Shown: positions 1-9,225 of the stretch, piece after piece
Layout: each line of letters opens with the position of its first letter
Position numbering within the stretch: position 1 is the first letter of the stretch
Origin: a virus
Reading direction: 5' to 3' (one strand)
Virus record (IMG/VR): IMGVR_UViG_3300047550_000690
Coordinates: 1-20,970 of that record
Length of the DNA stretch: 20,970 nucleotides
Notes under the pieces: model-generated
What the model was told of the DNA's origin: nothing
Seen by the model: the letters and a program-made list of their open reading frames with translations, nothing else
Database searches by the model: none
Made by a program: the position numbers and the translations under genes

Positions 1-1128
1 GCAAGAGCTAATAATCAAGACATTCCTATTGCTGAACTTAAAAAATATGAAATTATTAAAAAATTTAAAGCAGATTTACAAACAGATTTAGAAAAAGATT
101 TATTAAGAACAGCTTCTGAAAGAAATATTGTTTCATTAAATAATCTTAATTTTAATGATGTAATGGTTAATCCATCTGAAGAAAATAAAAAAATGTTTAC
201 AGAAAGTTTAGCTGCTAGAAAAAATTCAGCTGCTGCTGCTGCAAAATATTATAATTTACCAGCTAGATTTTTTACTGAAGCAGAATCTAAACAATTAAAA
301 TCTATTGTTGAAAAGACAACCGATAGCAAAATGTTATTAGATTTAACACAAAATATTGCTAATGGTTTTGGTGCTGATGCTCCTGCTGCGTTTTCTGAAA
401 TTTCTAAAGAGAATGCATTGTTAGCTCATGTTGGTGGAATTACAATGTTTAATGGTGGAACTCCAACTAAAGGAGCTGCTGATGCTATTGATGGATATTT
501 ATTAAGCAAAAATAAAAATATTAAATTATTAAATTTTAGAGACGCAGATAAAGGATCTATTATTTCATCTTATAGAAATGCATTTACAAGTGTTCCAGCT
601 GAAACATTAAATAGAGTTATTGAAACAGCTGATAATATTTATTTAAAAAGAACTTATGATGTTAATGAATTAGAAAAATCATTTAGTACATCAAGATATC
701 AAGAAGCAATGAATGAAGCAGTTGGTGGATTAAAAGTTAATGGTAAAGAATATGGTGGTTTTGATAAATATAATGGTTTGGATGTTATTATTCCTGCTTA
801 TATAAGAAAAGGTAATTTTAATTCTATTGTTGATTATTTAGAAAAAAATGAAAACATTCTTAAAAAATCTGGATCTTACATTGATCCTCAAGGAAATTTA
901 ATTGAAACTTTACCATTAGATAAAAATGGAAAAGAAATTAAAATATTCTCAGAAAAATTTTTTGGTGATCCTTATTTTATAACAGTGGGTCCAGGAAAGT
1001 ACAAAATATCATTATCAAAACCTTATGGCAAAAATACACAACCTGAATATTTATTAAATAAAAATGGTGGTTACTTTATCGTAGATCTTAATAAGATTAA
1101 AGGAGATCTAGGAACAGTAAATAAATAA
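1..1128 (+). CDS. Large virion (internal/ejection-type) protein, C-terminal part
   Basis: The reading frame is open from the first base, so the gene begins left of the window and 375 residues are visible. The first ATG in view (163) is internal and has no ribosome site. The fragment is soluble and mostly helical, with an Ala-rich stretch near residues 75-80 and a segment around residues 115-165 with GADAPAAF, LLAHVGG and later AIDGYLL. I associate that kind of segment with large internal proteins of short-tailed phages. The last 100 residues look beta-rich. The stop overlaps the ATG of the next gene by one base (TAATG), so it is co-translated with two more giant proteins. Role as a structural or DNA-ejection protein is inferred from position and size. 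No enzymatic motif was found in the visible part. Confidence 0.6.
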   Translation, partial: ARANNQDIPIAELKKYEIIKKFKADLQTDLEKDLLRTASERNIVSLNNLNFNDVMVNPSEENKKMFTESLAARKNSAAAAAKYYNLPARFFTEAESKQLKSIVEKTTDSKMLLDLTQNIANGFGADAPAAFSEISKENALLAHVGGITMFNGGTPTKGAADAIDGYLLSKNKNIKLLNFRDADKGSIISSYRNAFTSVPAETLNRVIETADNIYLKRTYDVNELEKSFSTSRYQEAMNEAVGGLKVNGKEYGGFDKYNGLDVIIPAYIRKGNFNSIVDYLEKNENILKKSGSYIDPQGNLIETLPLDKNGKEIKIFSEKFFGDPYFITVGPGKYKISLSKPYGKNTQPEYLLNKNGGYFIVDLNKIKGDLGTVNK

Positions 1129-1283
1129 TGTCATTTTTTTTTGAAGAAGAAAAATCATTAAATACTTTATTAGAACCTCAAGAAAATTTTTATACTAAGA
1201 AAGAAACTACGAGTGAACCTAAACCACCAACAAGTGGTTTAGAGGGAAGAAGAAGAACTAACAGCAAAATCATTATTAGATAA
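1128..1283 (+). pseudogene. 5' fragment of the polyvalent protein gene, split off by a frameshift
   Basis: A 51-codon frame begins at the ATG overlapping the previous stop, as expected for the next gene of the operon. It starts MSFFFEEEKSLNTLLEPQ and ends in unrelated Arg/Ile-rich residues just before TAA. The coding style stays normal until GLEG (about 1245). From there the next frame continues naturally with EEEELTAKSLLDNF and runs without a stop into the 1378-4614 frame. Removing one G from the GGG at 1244-1246 would fuse both into one 1161-residue protein. I therefore read this as the true N-terminus of the following gene, broken by a real mutation or by a sequencing or assembly error. 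Confidence 0.7.
1241..1250 (+). other. Frameshift site (one extra G)
   Basis: The bases AGAGGGAAGA contain a GGG run where the first frame (from 1128) leaves normal coding sequence and the +1 frame takes over. Read with GG instead of GGG, the junction gives GLEEEEELTAKS, a smooth acidic linker. The +1 frame has no start codon between its in-frame TAG (1240) and ATG 1378, and that ATG has no ribosome site. This supports a broken gene rather than two genes. Confidence 0.65.
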
Positions 1284-1377
1284 TTTTAGCGCATCTTTAA
1301 AACAGTTTGAAACAAACAAATCTGAAGTATCTGAATATAGAAATCTTGATAATGCTTGGAGTGAAATTACAGACATT

Positions 1378-4300
1378 ATGCTTAAAAGAAATATTAATTT
1401 TTATAATCCAATTCCAGATGTTGATTTGTATACTACAGAATTTGGATTACCATCAGATTATAAATCAAGAGAAGATAGAGTTATTGATGCTTTAAAAATT
1501 TTAGAAGAAGAACAAAATAAAAATCAAGATTTAAAAAGAGAATTAGAAAGCAAATCATTAAACAATATGAATGCTATTCTTAAAAAAATTGGTGTTGATT
1601 CAAAAAATATAGATGAATATACAAATGATCTTTATCAAAATACAAATTTTTCAGGAAAAGTTGGAAATTTTGCAGGAACAGCTGTGGGTTATTTAAAAGA
1701 ACCAAGTGTATTAGTTAGTTTACCAGCTGGTTTTGCTTATGGGTTTGGAACAACAGCGTTACAAACATTTTTAAAAACAGCATATTACGAAACAGTTCTT
1801 GGAGCAGGTGCAGAAGCATCAAGACAATTAAATGTTCAACCATATAGAAAAAAATTAGGTTATGAAGGAGCTGGTTTTGAAGAAGGAGCTAAAGAAGTAT
1901 TTTGGAGTGCGCTTTTTGCAGGAGGTATTGGAGGTGTTTTAAACACAGGAGTTTATGGAATATCTAAATTATTTTCAAAAACTACTCCTGATATGCAAGT
2001 TAAGATGATTTCAAAAATTCAAAACAATATTGAAAATTTAACTGATGAACAAATATTAAAAATTTATAAAGAAAACTTTCCAGAACAATTTAAAACAAAA
2101 GACACCGATGCCGCAGCTAAATTTATAGAAGATAGAATATTTGAAGATAAACAAAATCCAATGGTGGATAATGTTAGAAGTAGAGATTTACATAATGAAA
2201 GAACAGCAGAGGTAACTGCAAATTTATTAAATGATGAACCAATTCTTATTCCAGATGAATTACCACAAAAATTAAAATTTGAAGATATTCTTAAAGGAGG
2301 ATCTATAGAAGAATTTGATATTAATAAATTAACAACTGATGCAAAAACTTTTCAATATAAATCAGAAACAAATGAATTTGGAATATCACAAAAACTTATG
2401 GAAGTTACAAAGTGGGATCAACCAAGTTCAAGTAGTATTTTAGTATATGAATTTAAAGATGGTAGATTAGCAGTCGTAGATGGACATCAACGATTTGGAT
2501 TAGCTAAAAAACTTATAAATCAAAAACCTAAACTTTATGGATATAGAATTAGAGAAGTAGATGGTTATTCACCTGATCATGCTATGCTTCAAGGTGTTGC
2601 AATTAATTTAAGACATGGAACAGGAACTGCTATTGATGCTGCTAAAATGATGCGTGTTAAAAATTTTGATATTAATGCAATCATGGCAAGCATGCCTATT
2701 AAAACAGAAATAGTTAAAGTTGCTCAGGGTTTAACTAAATTATCTAATGAATCTTTTTCAATGGTAGTTAATAAATTTATTGATTACAAAATTGCATCTA
2801 GAGTTGGTGAATTATTACCTGATAAAGAATTACATGTATCTGCGCTTTCAATTTTAAAAAAACAAAGAATTGATAATATGCAACAAGTAGATTTAATATT
2901 AAAACAAATTAGAGAAACACCTTCTGTTAAAATGAAGGAACAAACATTATTTGGAGTTGAAGAATTTAAACAATCTTTAATTGTTGAAAAAGCAGCATTA
3001 TTATCACAATTCACAAAATCTACAAAAGATAAGAAAAAGTTATTCTCACTTGTATTAAGAGAAGATGAATTATTGACTTCTGTAGGTAATAAGTTAGATA
3101 ATATTAATAACGAAAAAATATTAACTCAAAATGCGAAAATCCAAGAAAAAATTGAAATCCTTGCAACCAGAGTTGGACAACTCTCTACAGATCTCACAGA
3201 AGCAGCCAAGCTCTACCAAGCAGGAAGAAAAGCCGAAGCAAGAAAATACTTCGCCAACGCTGTCGATCGAGCAGCAGAAAGAGGCGATTTTGATGGGATC
3301 AATGCTAGCGGATCACCAGACAATAATGCAATTAAAACTGAGATACAAACAGGCACTGCAGGAAGCAGACCAGAATCAGAAAACGTAAGTAATAAATTAT
3401 TTGATCAACCTGGTGGCAAAGGTTCAGTTGAGCAAAGCCAATCATTAAAAAATGAAATATTAATAGGCGAGGAAGTTCCTCCTGCTAAACCAACACAAAC
3501 AGATTTAACAAATTCTATTAATGCAAAAAATAAAGTTCTTGATGAAAAAGAAAAAAGAACACTTGATACTATAAATCAAAAATTAGATTCAGGAACTGTA
3601 ACAATAGAAGATGTTGCTGATATTAAAAATTCAGATGTTCTTAAACAAATAATAGAAAAACAAGATATTTATACTGCTAATTATAGAACTGATGTTCCTG
3701 CTAATTATGTTAATGGAATTTTTAAAGATCAATATTTAAAAAATAAAATTTATAAATTGGGACAAGATGAATATAAAGGAATAGATAATATTATTAATGC
3801 TATTTATCAAACAGGATCTGAAACAAAAGATCGTGTTGCTTTTATTATAACAGGATTACCTGCTGCTGGTAAATCAACACTTACAAATCAAATTAAAACA
3901 AATTTTAAAGCAATAGTAATTGATCCTGATGATTTAAAAAAAGTAATACCTGAATACAATAATGGTATTGGCGCAGCTGCTACCCATGAAGAAAGTAAAG
4001 TATTATTTAAACAAATGTTAAAAAAATCTGTTTCTGGTGGTGATAATATTATTCTTCCTATTCTTGGCAGAACAAAAGAAACATTAAATGAATTAATAGA
4101 TAATCTTAAAATTAAAAATTATAACACTATAATTGTAAGAGTTGATATTCCAATTAATATTGCAAAACTAAGAAATCTTAAAAGAGCTGTAGAAACTAAC
4201 AGATATATTTATGATGATATTATATCAAAAGAAGTTGATAATAATATTAAAACAAACTATAATAACTTAACAAAGGAACAAATAAATGTCAGAGCTGAAA

Positions 4301-4614
4301 TTGATGGCACAACTGCCGAAGGGGACATCAAGTACATTACAGGATCAAGAGAACAGATTGAAGGAAATATACGAGAATGGAGAGAAATCAGAGCTACGAC
4401 TGCTGAAGGAATTGAAACAAGAGTTATTGCAAGAGAAGAACCAGTAGTTGCTTTAGGTGATGATACTGCAAATATTTTAGATCAAGAATTTTCATTAAGC
4501 ACTAAATTAGATGATGTTAATGAAATCGTACCAGAACTTAAAACTATGAGACAAATTCTTGATGAAGAAAATCAAACTAATTTATTTATTGAAAGATTGA
4601 AAGACTGTATATGA
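1378..4614 (+). CDS. Polyvalent virion protein with ParB-like and zeta-toxin-like domains
   Basis: The visible frame has 1078 residues; the true N-terminus probably lies at 1128 (frameshifted). Domains in order: acidic helical N-terminus; Gly/Ala-rich hydrophobic stretches at 95-150 and 170-200 that could insert into membrane; a ParB/DdrB-like domain around 303-430 with VVDGHQRFGLAKKL at 366-379; helical region 440-620; disordered linker 640-720; and a P-loop kinase domain of zeta-toxin type at 815-960 with Walker A GLPAAGKST (826-834), IDPDD (848-852) and THEES (869-873). ParB-like plus zeta domains fused in a giant protein next to virion genes match the published class of polyvalent proteins, thought to be injected with the DNA. 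Ejection and anti-host activity are inference. Codon use changes near 3130-3390. The stop overlaps the next ATG (ATGA). Confidence 0.75.
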   Translation: MLKRNINFYNPIPDVDLYTTEFGLPSDYKSREDRVIDALKILEEEQNKNQDLKRELESKSLNNMNAILKKIGVDSKNIDEYTNDLYQNTNFSGKVGNFAGTAVGYLKEPSVLVSLPAGFAYGFGTTALQTFLKTAYYETVLGAGAEASRQLNVQPYRKKLGYEGAGFEEGAKEVFWSALFAGGIGGVLNTGVYGISKLFSKTTPDMQVKMISKIQNNIENLTDEQILKIYKENFPEQFKTKDTDAAAKFIEDRIFEDKQNPMVDNVRSRDLHNERTAEVTANLLNDEPILIPDELPQKLKFEDILKGGSIEEFDINKLTTDAKTFQYKSETNEFGISQKLMEVTKWDQPSSSSILVYEFKDGRLAVVDGHQRFGLAKKLINQKPKLYGYRIREVDGYSPDHAMLQGVAINLRHGTGTAIDAAKMMRVKNFDINAIMASMPIKTEIVKVAQGLTKLSNESFSMVVNKFIDYKIASRVGELLPDKELHVSALSILKKQRIDNMQQVDLILKQIRETPSVKMKEQTLFGVEEFKQSLIVEKAALLSQFTKSTKDKKKLFSLVLREDELLTSVGNKLDNINNEKILTQNAKIQEKIEILATRVGQLSTDLTEAAKLYQAGRKAEARKYFANAVDRAAERGDFDGINASGSPDNNAIKTEIQTGTAGSRPESENVSNKLFDQPGGKGSVEQSQSLKNEILIGEEVPPAKPTQTDLTNSINAKNKVLDEKEKRTLDTINQKLDSGTVTIEDVADIKNSDVLKQIIEKQDIYTANYRTDVPANYVNGIFKDQYLKNKIYKLGQDEYKGIDNIINAIYQTGSETKDRVAFIITGLPAAGKSTLTNQIKTNFKAIVIDPDDLKKVIPEYNNGIGAAATHEESKVLFKQMLKKSVSGGDNIILPILGRTKETLNELIDNLKIKNYNTIIVRVDIPINIAKLRNLKRAVETNRYIYDDIISKEVDNNIKTNYNNLTKEQINVRAEIDGTTAEGDIKYITGSREQIEGNIREWREIRATTAEGIETRVIAREEPVVALGDDTANILDQEFSLSTKLDDVNEIVPELKTMRQILDEENQTNLFIERLKDCI

Positions 4615-7295
4615 GTTATAAAGATTGTATCACTAATGGTATTGCAGAAGGTAAAGTTACCAAAAATCAAGCTGATGAACAGATAAAATTATTTGATGAA
4701 AAGGTAGAAGAATATCTAGCTAAAGGTATGTCGCAAGCGGATGCTGAAAAACAAGCAGCCAAAGATTCTTTTGATATTTTTAAATACGAAGCAGCAGAAA
4801 AAAAACGTAGAGAATTATTAACTCTTAAAGCTCAACAAAGAATTTTAAAACATTTTAAAACTTATAGAAATATGAATGGAGAAGTAGATTATGGCAATGC
4901 AGGTATATCTGTTTTGTCCCCTGATGATTATTCACCACATATTACTGTAGAAAATCAAGCGAAGATTACTAAGGGACAAGCTCATAAAATATTAGTAGAT
5001 GTACTAGATACATTCAAACCAGGATTTGGTGGATATGAAAGAAATAAAGCTACATTAAATATGTTAGTTAGAGAAATTATAGAACCAGGTTCTACTAAAA
5101 ATCAAGCAGCAAAAGAAATGGCAGAAGCATGGAAAGCAGCTTCAGAATTTTTAAGATTAGAATTTAATAAATATGGTGGAAGAATACCATCTAGAAAAGA
5201 TTGGGGTTTGCCACAAGCTCACGACACATTAGCAATTAGAAAAACAAATAAAGAAGATTGGATTAATTTTACTATTGATAGATTAGATATGATTAAAATG
5301 ATTAATGAAAAAACTAATCTTCCTTTTAATGAAAAGACTTTAAGATTAGCATTATCCGATGTTTATGAAACAATCGTTAATGAAGGTTTTAATAAAGTAA
5401 AACCAACACAAAGAACTTTTGGAAGTAATCTTGCATCACGTTATACAGATCATAGATTTTTAGTTTTTAAAAACGCACAGTCTTGGATTGAATATCAAAA
5501 TAGATTTGGCAATAACAATGCATTCCAAGTAATGATGGATCACATTAATAAAATGTCTAGAGATATTGCATTAATGAAAGTTCTTGGAGCTAACCCTGAT
5601 GCAACAATTTCTTACATGACTACTCTTATTAAAAAACAAGCTCAAATAGATGTTACTAAACAAGTAAGACTTCCTGTTGCTAAACAACAATTAGAAGAGG
5701 CAAAAGCATTATTAGCTAAATCTACTGATCCTGTTGAAATTGAAAAACTAAATAGACAAGTAAGTCAATATGCTCAAGATATTGCTGATGCTGAAAAATT
5801 TAATAGAAAGTCAATAGCTCAATTCTTTGGTTCGTTAGAAGAAGATAGAGCTAGTAAAAAAATAGAATTAATTAAAAATTTATATGGTTATCATAAAGGT
5901 GCTTTAACAAACCCAGTTGATGGGTTTGTAGCAAGATCTTTAGCTGGATTAAGACATTTATTAACATCAGCTCAATTAGGATCTGCATCAGTTCTTGCAC
6001 TAACAGATTTTAACTGGAGTAGAGCGACATCAGCTCATGTTGGTTTACCACAATGGAGAACAGCGCAAAATAGTTTAAAATTATTATTTGATCCTTTAAA
6101 CAGTAGTCAAAGATCAAAACTTGCAATTAGACTTGGTTTAGTTGCTGAACACTGGAGTACAGTAGCATCTGCATCTGCTAGATATCTTGGAGAAATAGAA
6201 GCTCCACAAATAACAAAAAGAATATCAGATTCTATTTTAAGAATATCTGGTTTATCACATTTAACTCAAGCTGGTAGATGGAGCTTTGGAATGGAGTTAA
6301 TGGGGTTTTGGGCTGAGAATGTTGGTAAAAAATTTAATGAATTACCAGAAGCAATGCAAAAAACATTTTTACGTTATGGAATAAATGATGGATCTTGGGA
6401 TATTATTCGTCAAACAAAATTATATGATGCTGGTATTGATGATGTTAATTATGCAAATAAAGGTGCAACATTTTTAAGACCCGATGATATTAGATCAAGA
6501 GCTGATTTAACTGAAAGTTTAAGAGAAGATTTAACAACAAAACTAATGGAATTAGTTATTAACGAAACAGAATTTGCAATTCCTGCAACTTCAGCAAGAG
6601 GTAAAGTTGCATTATTTGGCAATCAAAGATCAGGAACAATCGGTGGAGAATTAATCAATTCTGTTGCAATGTATAAAAACTTTCCAATTACATTTGCTTA
6701 TACTCATTTAAGAAGAGGATTTACTCAAACAAATTTAACTGGCAAAATGAAATATGTAGTTCCTTTAGTTATTTCAGGAACTTTATTTGGAGCTTTAGCT
6801 TATGAGCTTGGTGAAATAACAAAAGGTAGAGACGTTACTTCTCCAGAATCAATGAAAGATCCTAAATATTGGGTTAGAGCAATGATTAAAGGTGGTGGAC
6901 TTGGTATCTTTGGAGATTTCTTAACTGCATCACAAAATCAATATGGAAGAAATTTATCAGGAACAATACTTGGCGCTCCTGCAGGTTTCTTTGAAGATGT
7001 TGCTAAACTTACATTTGGTAATTTAATTAATTTAGTCTCAGGAGAGGAAACTACTTATGGAAGAGATGTAAGCGATTTTTTAAGACAATATACTCCTGGA
7101 GCTAGTTTATGGTATGCAAGATTAGCTTTGGAAAGACTTATCTTTGATAACATACAAAAAATGATAGATCCTAAATTTAATGATAGAGTTATTAGACGAA
7201 TTAATAAATATAGGGATGAATACAATAAAGAATATTTTTGGAAACCAGGAGAAAGTTACCCTGAAAGATCACCAAAAATTAATATATTTGAATAA
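4611..7295 (+). CDS. Large internal virion / ejection-type protein
   Basis: This protein has 894 residues and its ATG overlaps the previous stop (ATGA), so it is translationally coupled. The N-terminal 90 residues are charged and helical, beginning MSYKDCITNGIAEGKVTKNQ. The middle (about 100-420) is helical with a coiled-coil-like Lys/Glu/Gln region near 350-400. The C-terminal third has a hydrophobic segment at about 713-732 (MKYVVPLVISGTLFGALAYE) and Gly-rich semi-hydrophobic stretches at 760-810, suggesting membrane contact. I recognise no catalytic motif. Size, position after the polyvalent gene and before the tail fibre, and the membrane-prone C-terminus suggest a functional analogue of the T7 internal core proteins that form the trans-envelope channel. 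That is an inference from context, not from a family signature. Confidence 0.6.
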   Translation: MSYKDCITNGIAEGKVTKNQADEQIKLFDEKVEEYLAKGMSQADAEKQAAKDSFDIFKYEAAEKKRRELLTLKAQQRILKHFKTYRNMNGEVDYGNAGISVLSPDDYSPHITVENQAKITKGQAHKILVDVLDTFKPGFGGYERNKATLNMLVREIIEPGSTKNQAAKEMAEAWKAASEFLRLEFNKYGGRIPSRKDWGLPQAHDTLAIRKTNKEDWINFTIDRLDMIKMINEKTNLPFNEKTLRLALSDVYETIVNEGFNKVKPTQRTFGSNLASRYTDHRFLVFKNAQSWIEYQNRFGNNNAFQVMMDHINKMSRDIALMKVLGANPDATISYMTTLIKKQAQIDVTKQVRLPVAKQQLEEAKALLAKSTDPVEIEKLNRQVSQYAQDIADAEKFNRKSIAQFFGSLEEDRASKKIELIKNLYGYHKGALTNPVDGFVARSLAGLRHLLTSAQLGSASVLALTDFNWSRATSAHVGLPQWRTAQNSLKLLFDPLNSSQRSKLAIRLGLVAEHWSTVASASARYLGEIEAPQITKRISDSILRISGLSHLTQAGRWSFGMELMGFWAENVGKKFNELPEAMQKTFLRYGINDGSWDIIRQTKLYDAGIDDVNYANKGATFLRPDDIRSRADLTESLREDLTTKLMELVINETEFAIPATSARGKVALFGNQRSGTIGGELINSVAMYKNFPITFAYTHLRRGFTQTNLTGKMKYVVPLVISGTLFGALAYELGEITKGRDVTSPESMKDPKYWVRAMIKGGGLGIFGDFLTASQNQYGRNLSGTILGAPAGFFEDVAKLTFGNLINLVSGEETTYGRDVSDFLRQYTPGASLWYARLALERLIFDNIQKMIDPKFNDRVIRRINKYRDEYNKEYFWKPGESYPERSPKINIFE

Positions 7296-7335
7296 ATAGG
7301 ATAGACATTAACGATTGAATTTAATATAGGGAATT

Positions 7336-8862
7336 ATGACAATATCATCAACTACAGTTAGAAATAGTTATTCAGGCAATGGATCAACTACAGTTTTCGC
7401 ATATACATTTAAAATCTTAGATGATGATGAAATTCAGGTTATTATCCGATCTTCAACAGGAACTGAAACTATAAAAACAAAAACAACTCATTATACAGTA
7501 TCTGGTGTAGGTGTTGCTGGAGGTGGTAATATCACATTCTTAACAGCTCCTGGATCAACTGAAACAGTAGTTTTAAAAAGAAATACAACTAAAACACAAG
7601 AAACAGATTACGTAGCTAACGATCCATTCCCAGCTAATTCACATGAAGAAGCTCTTGATAGAGTTACAATGATAGCTCAAGAAATTCAAGAAGAGTTAGG
7701 AAGAGCAATTAAATTATCTAAAACAAATACAATGACATCTACAGAATTTACTGTAGGCGCTACTGCTCGTGCTAATAAAATTCTAGCATTTGATACTAAT
7801 GGAGAAATATCAGTTACACAAGAACTTGGAACTAACAGAGGTTCATGGAGTGCTGGTGTTACATACAATGCCAGAGATATTGTAAAAGATTCATCTAACA
7901 ATAACGTATATCTTTGTAATACAACTCACACATCTACAGGTACAACTCCAATTAGTTCTAATGCTGATGTAGCTAAATGGGATTTAATTGTTGATGCACA
8001 ATCTGCTACAAACTCAGCTAATGCAGCTGCTAACTCTGCATCTAACAGTTCTAATTTTGCTAACAACTCATCTAACTCAGCTAATACTGCAGCCAATCAC
8101 GCATCTAATGCAAGTAATTTTGCAAACAATGCTTCTAATTCTGCAAACGATGCTTCAACATATTTAGCTGGTGTAAGTGCTAATGCTAATGCTGCAGCTA
8201 ATTCTGCTAGCAATGCTTCTAACTTTGCAAACAATTCTAGTAACTCAGCAAACACATCTGCAAATCATTCTGCAAATAGTTCTAACTTTGCAAATAACTC
8301 TAGCAATAGTGCTAACACATCAGCAAACCACGCATCAAATTCTAGCAACTTTGCTAATAACAGTTCTAATAGTGCAAACACATCAGCTAATCATGCTGCC
8401 AATTCATCTAACTTTGCAAATAACAGTTCTAACTTTGCTAATAATAGTTCTAACAGTGCTAATACTTCTGCTAATCATGCAAGTAATAGTTCTAACCATG
8501 CTGCTAACTCTAGTAATTTTGCTAATACATCTAGTAACCATGCAGCTAACTCATCAAACTTTGCTAATAATTCATCTAACTTTGCTAACACTGCTTCTAA
8601 TGCGGCTAATGCTGCAAACAGTGCAAGAGATGCGGCTCTAGCAGCAGCTGATAACTTTGATGATACATATTTGGGACAAAAGAATAGCGATCCTGCAGTT
8701 GATAATGATGGCGATCCTTTAACACCAGGTGATTTATATTTTAACAATAGCTCAAATACATTGAAATATTACACAGGATCTACTTGGTTAACTGTAGAGG
8801 CTACAGATACAAGTAATTTAGCTACTAAAGGTTTTGCTCTAGCTGTTTCTATTGCATTATAA
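7336..8862 (+). CDS. T7-gp17-like tail fibre with Asn/Ser/Ala heptad shaft
   Basis: This is a 508-residue receptor-binding fibre. Residues 1-135 match the style of the T7 tail-fibre N-terminal domain (NSYSGNGSTTVFAYTF, then VLKRNTTKTQETDY), which anchors the fibre to the tail. Residues about 170-220 (WSAGVTYNARDIVKDSSNNN, YLCNTTHTS, final KWD) resemble a small CBM5/12-type carbohydrate-binding module. Residues 225-430 are an unbroken series of heptads. The end (DNFDDTYLG, PAVDNDGDPLTPGDLYFN, STWLTV) is a C-terminal cassette common in phage fibres. ATG 7336 follows ATAGGGAATT, a good ribosome site. It opens the adsorption gene block directly after the internal virion proteins. Family assignment is strong; receptor specificity is unknown. 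Confidence 0.85.
   Translation: MTISSTTVRNSYSGNGSTTVFAYTFKILDDDEIQVIIRSSTGTETIKTKTTHYTVSGVGVAGGGNITFLTAPGSTETVVLKRNTTKTQETDYVANDPFPANSHEEALDRVTMIAQEIQEELGRAIKLSKTNTMTSTEFTVGATARANKILAFDTNGEISVTQELGTNRGSWSAGVTYNARDIVKDSSNNNVYLCNTTHTSTGTTPISSNADVAKWDLIVDAQSATNSANAAANSASNSSNFANNSSNSANTAANHASNASNFANNASNSANDASTYLAGVSANANAAANSASNASNFANNSSNSANTSANHSANSSNFANNSSNSANTSANHASNSSNFANNSSNSANTSANHAANSSNFANNSSNFANNSSNSANTSANHASNSSNHAANSSNFANTSSNHAANSSNFANNSSNFANTASNAANAANSARDAALAAADNFDDTYLGQKNSDPAVDNDGDPLTPGDLYFNNSSNTLKYYTGSTWLTVEATDTSNLATKGFALAVSIAL
8001..8640 (+). repeat. About 28 tandem 21-bp units encoding a heptad shaft
   Basis: Within the fibre gene the protein repeats in strict heptads of the form [S/A][S/A]N[F/S/H]A[N/S][N/T], for example SSNFANN, SSNSANT, SANHASN. 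The phase is kept from end to end. The DNA units are heavily diverged at synonymous sites (TCT, TCA, AGT and AGC for Ser; GCT and GCA for Ala), so the repeat is maintained at protein level. Small residues recur with 3/4 spacing, compatible with an Ala/Ser-core coiled shaft. Other elongated folds are possible. Confidence 0.9.
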
Positions 8863-8887
8863 TATAAACTAATATAGGAAATTAAAT

Positions 8888-9214
8888 ATGGCACAAAATT
8901 TTAGAAGATACATAGCAAGAAACGTAACAACTTCTGCTAGCACATTATTAACTGCAAATAGTTACGACACAATCATAGGAATATCTATAGCTAACACAAC
9001 TGCTTCAGCTGTTAATGCTTCAGTATATATTACATCAAGTGCTGCAGATTATTACATAGTAAAAAATGCACCGATTCCAGCAGGATCATCATTACAAGTT
9101 TTAGATGGTGGTGCTAAATTCGTTCTTGAATCTGGTGATGCACTAAAAGTAATTTCTGACACAGCTACATCTTTAGATGTAATTGTTAGTGCAGTTGACG
9201 ATATTTCAACATAG
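8888..9214 (+). CDS. Small beta-rich virion/tail-associated protein
   Basis: This 108-residue protein starts MAQNFRRYIARNVT after a clear ribosome site (ATATAGGAAATTAAAT). It is predicted beta-rich from alternating hydrophobic residues: IIGISIANTT, NASVYITSSAADYYIV, IPAGSSLQVLDG, FVLESGDALKVIS and LDVIVSAVDD. The pattern of a strand, a 'PAGSSL' turn, then 'LESGDALKV' is typical of small single-domain phage structural proteins that cap or decorate tails. I do not recognise a named family. It lies between two fibre genes with short gaps and has no signal peptide or membrane segment, so a virion role is the best inference. Confidence 0.6.
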   Translation: MAQNFRRYIARNVTTSASTLLTANSYDTIIGISIANTTASAVNASVYITSSAADYYIVKNAPIPAGSSLQVLDGGAKFVLESGDALKVISDTATSLDVIVSAVDDIST

Positions 9215-9225
9215 GAAATAATTAA

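Noticed and set aside
1307-1495. 62-codon plus-strand frame
   Set aside because: Out-of-frame with the polyvalent gene; its Leu/Ile-rich product is typical of an off-frame reading of AT-rich coding DNA.
8177-8641. Long open frame in a second frame across the fibre repeats
   Set aside because: It is a by-product of the 21-bp repeat: lacking stops in one unit makes the whole frame open. The product is an unnatural Leu/Thr/Gln-rich repeat.
8475-8747. Minus-strand Ala/Leu-rich frame
   Set aside because: Mirror image of the repeats on the plus strand, no ribosome site, opposite to the clear fibre gene.
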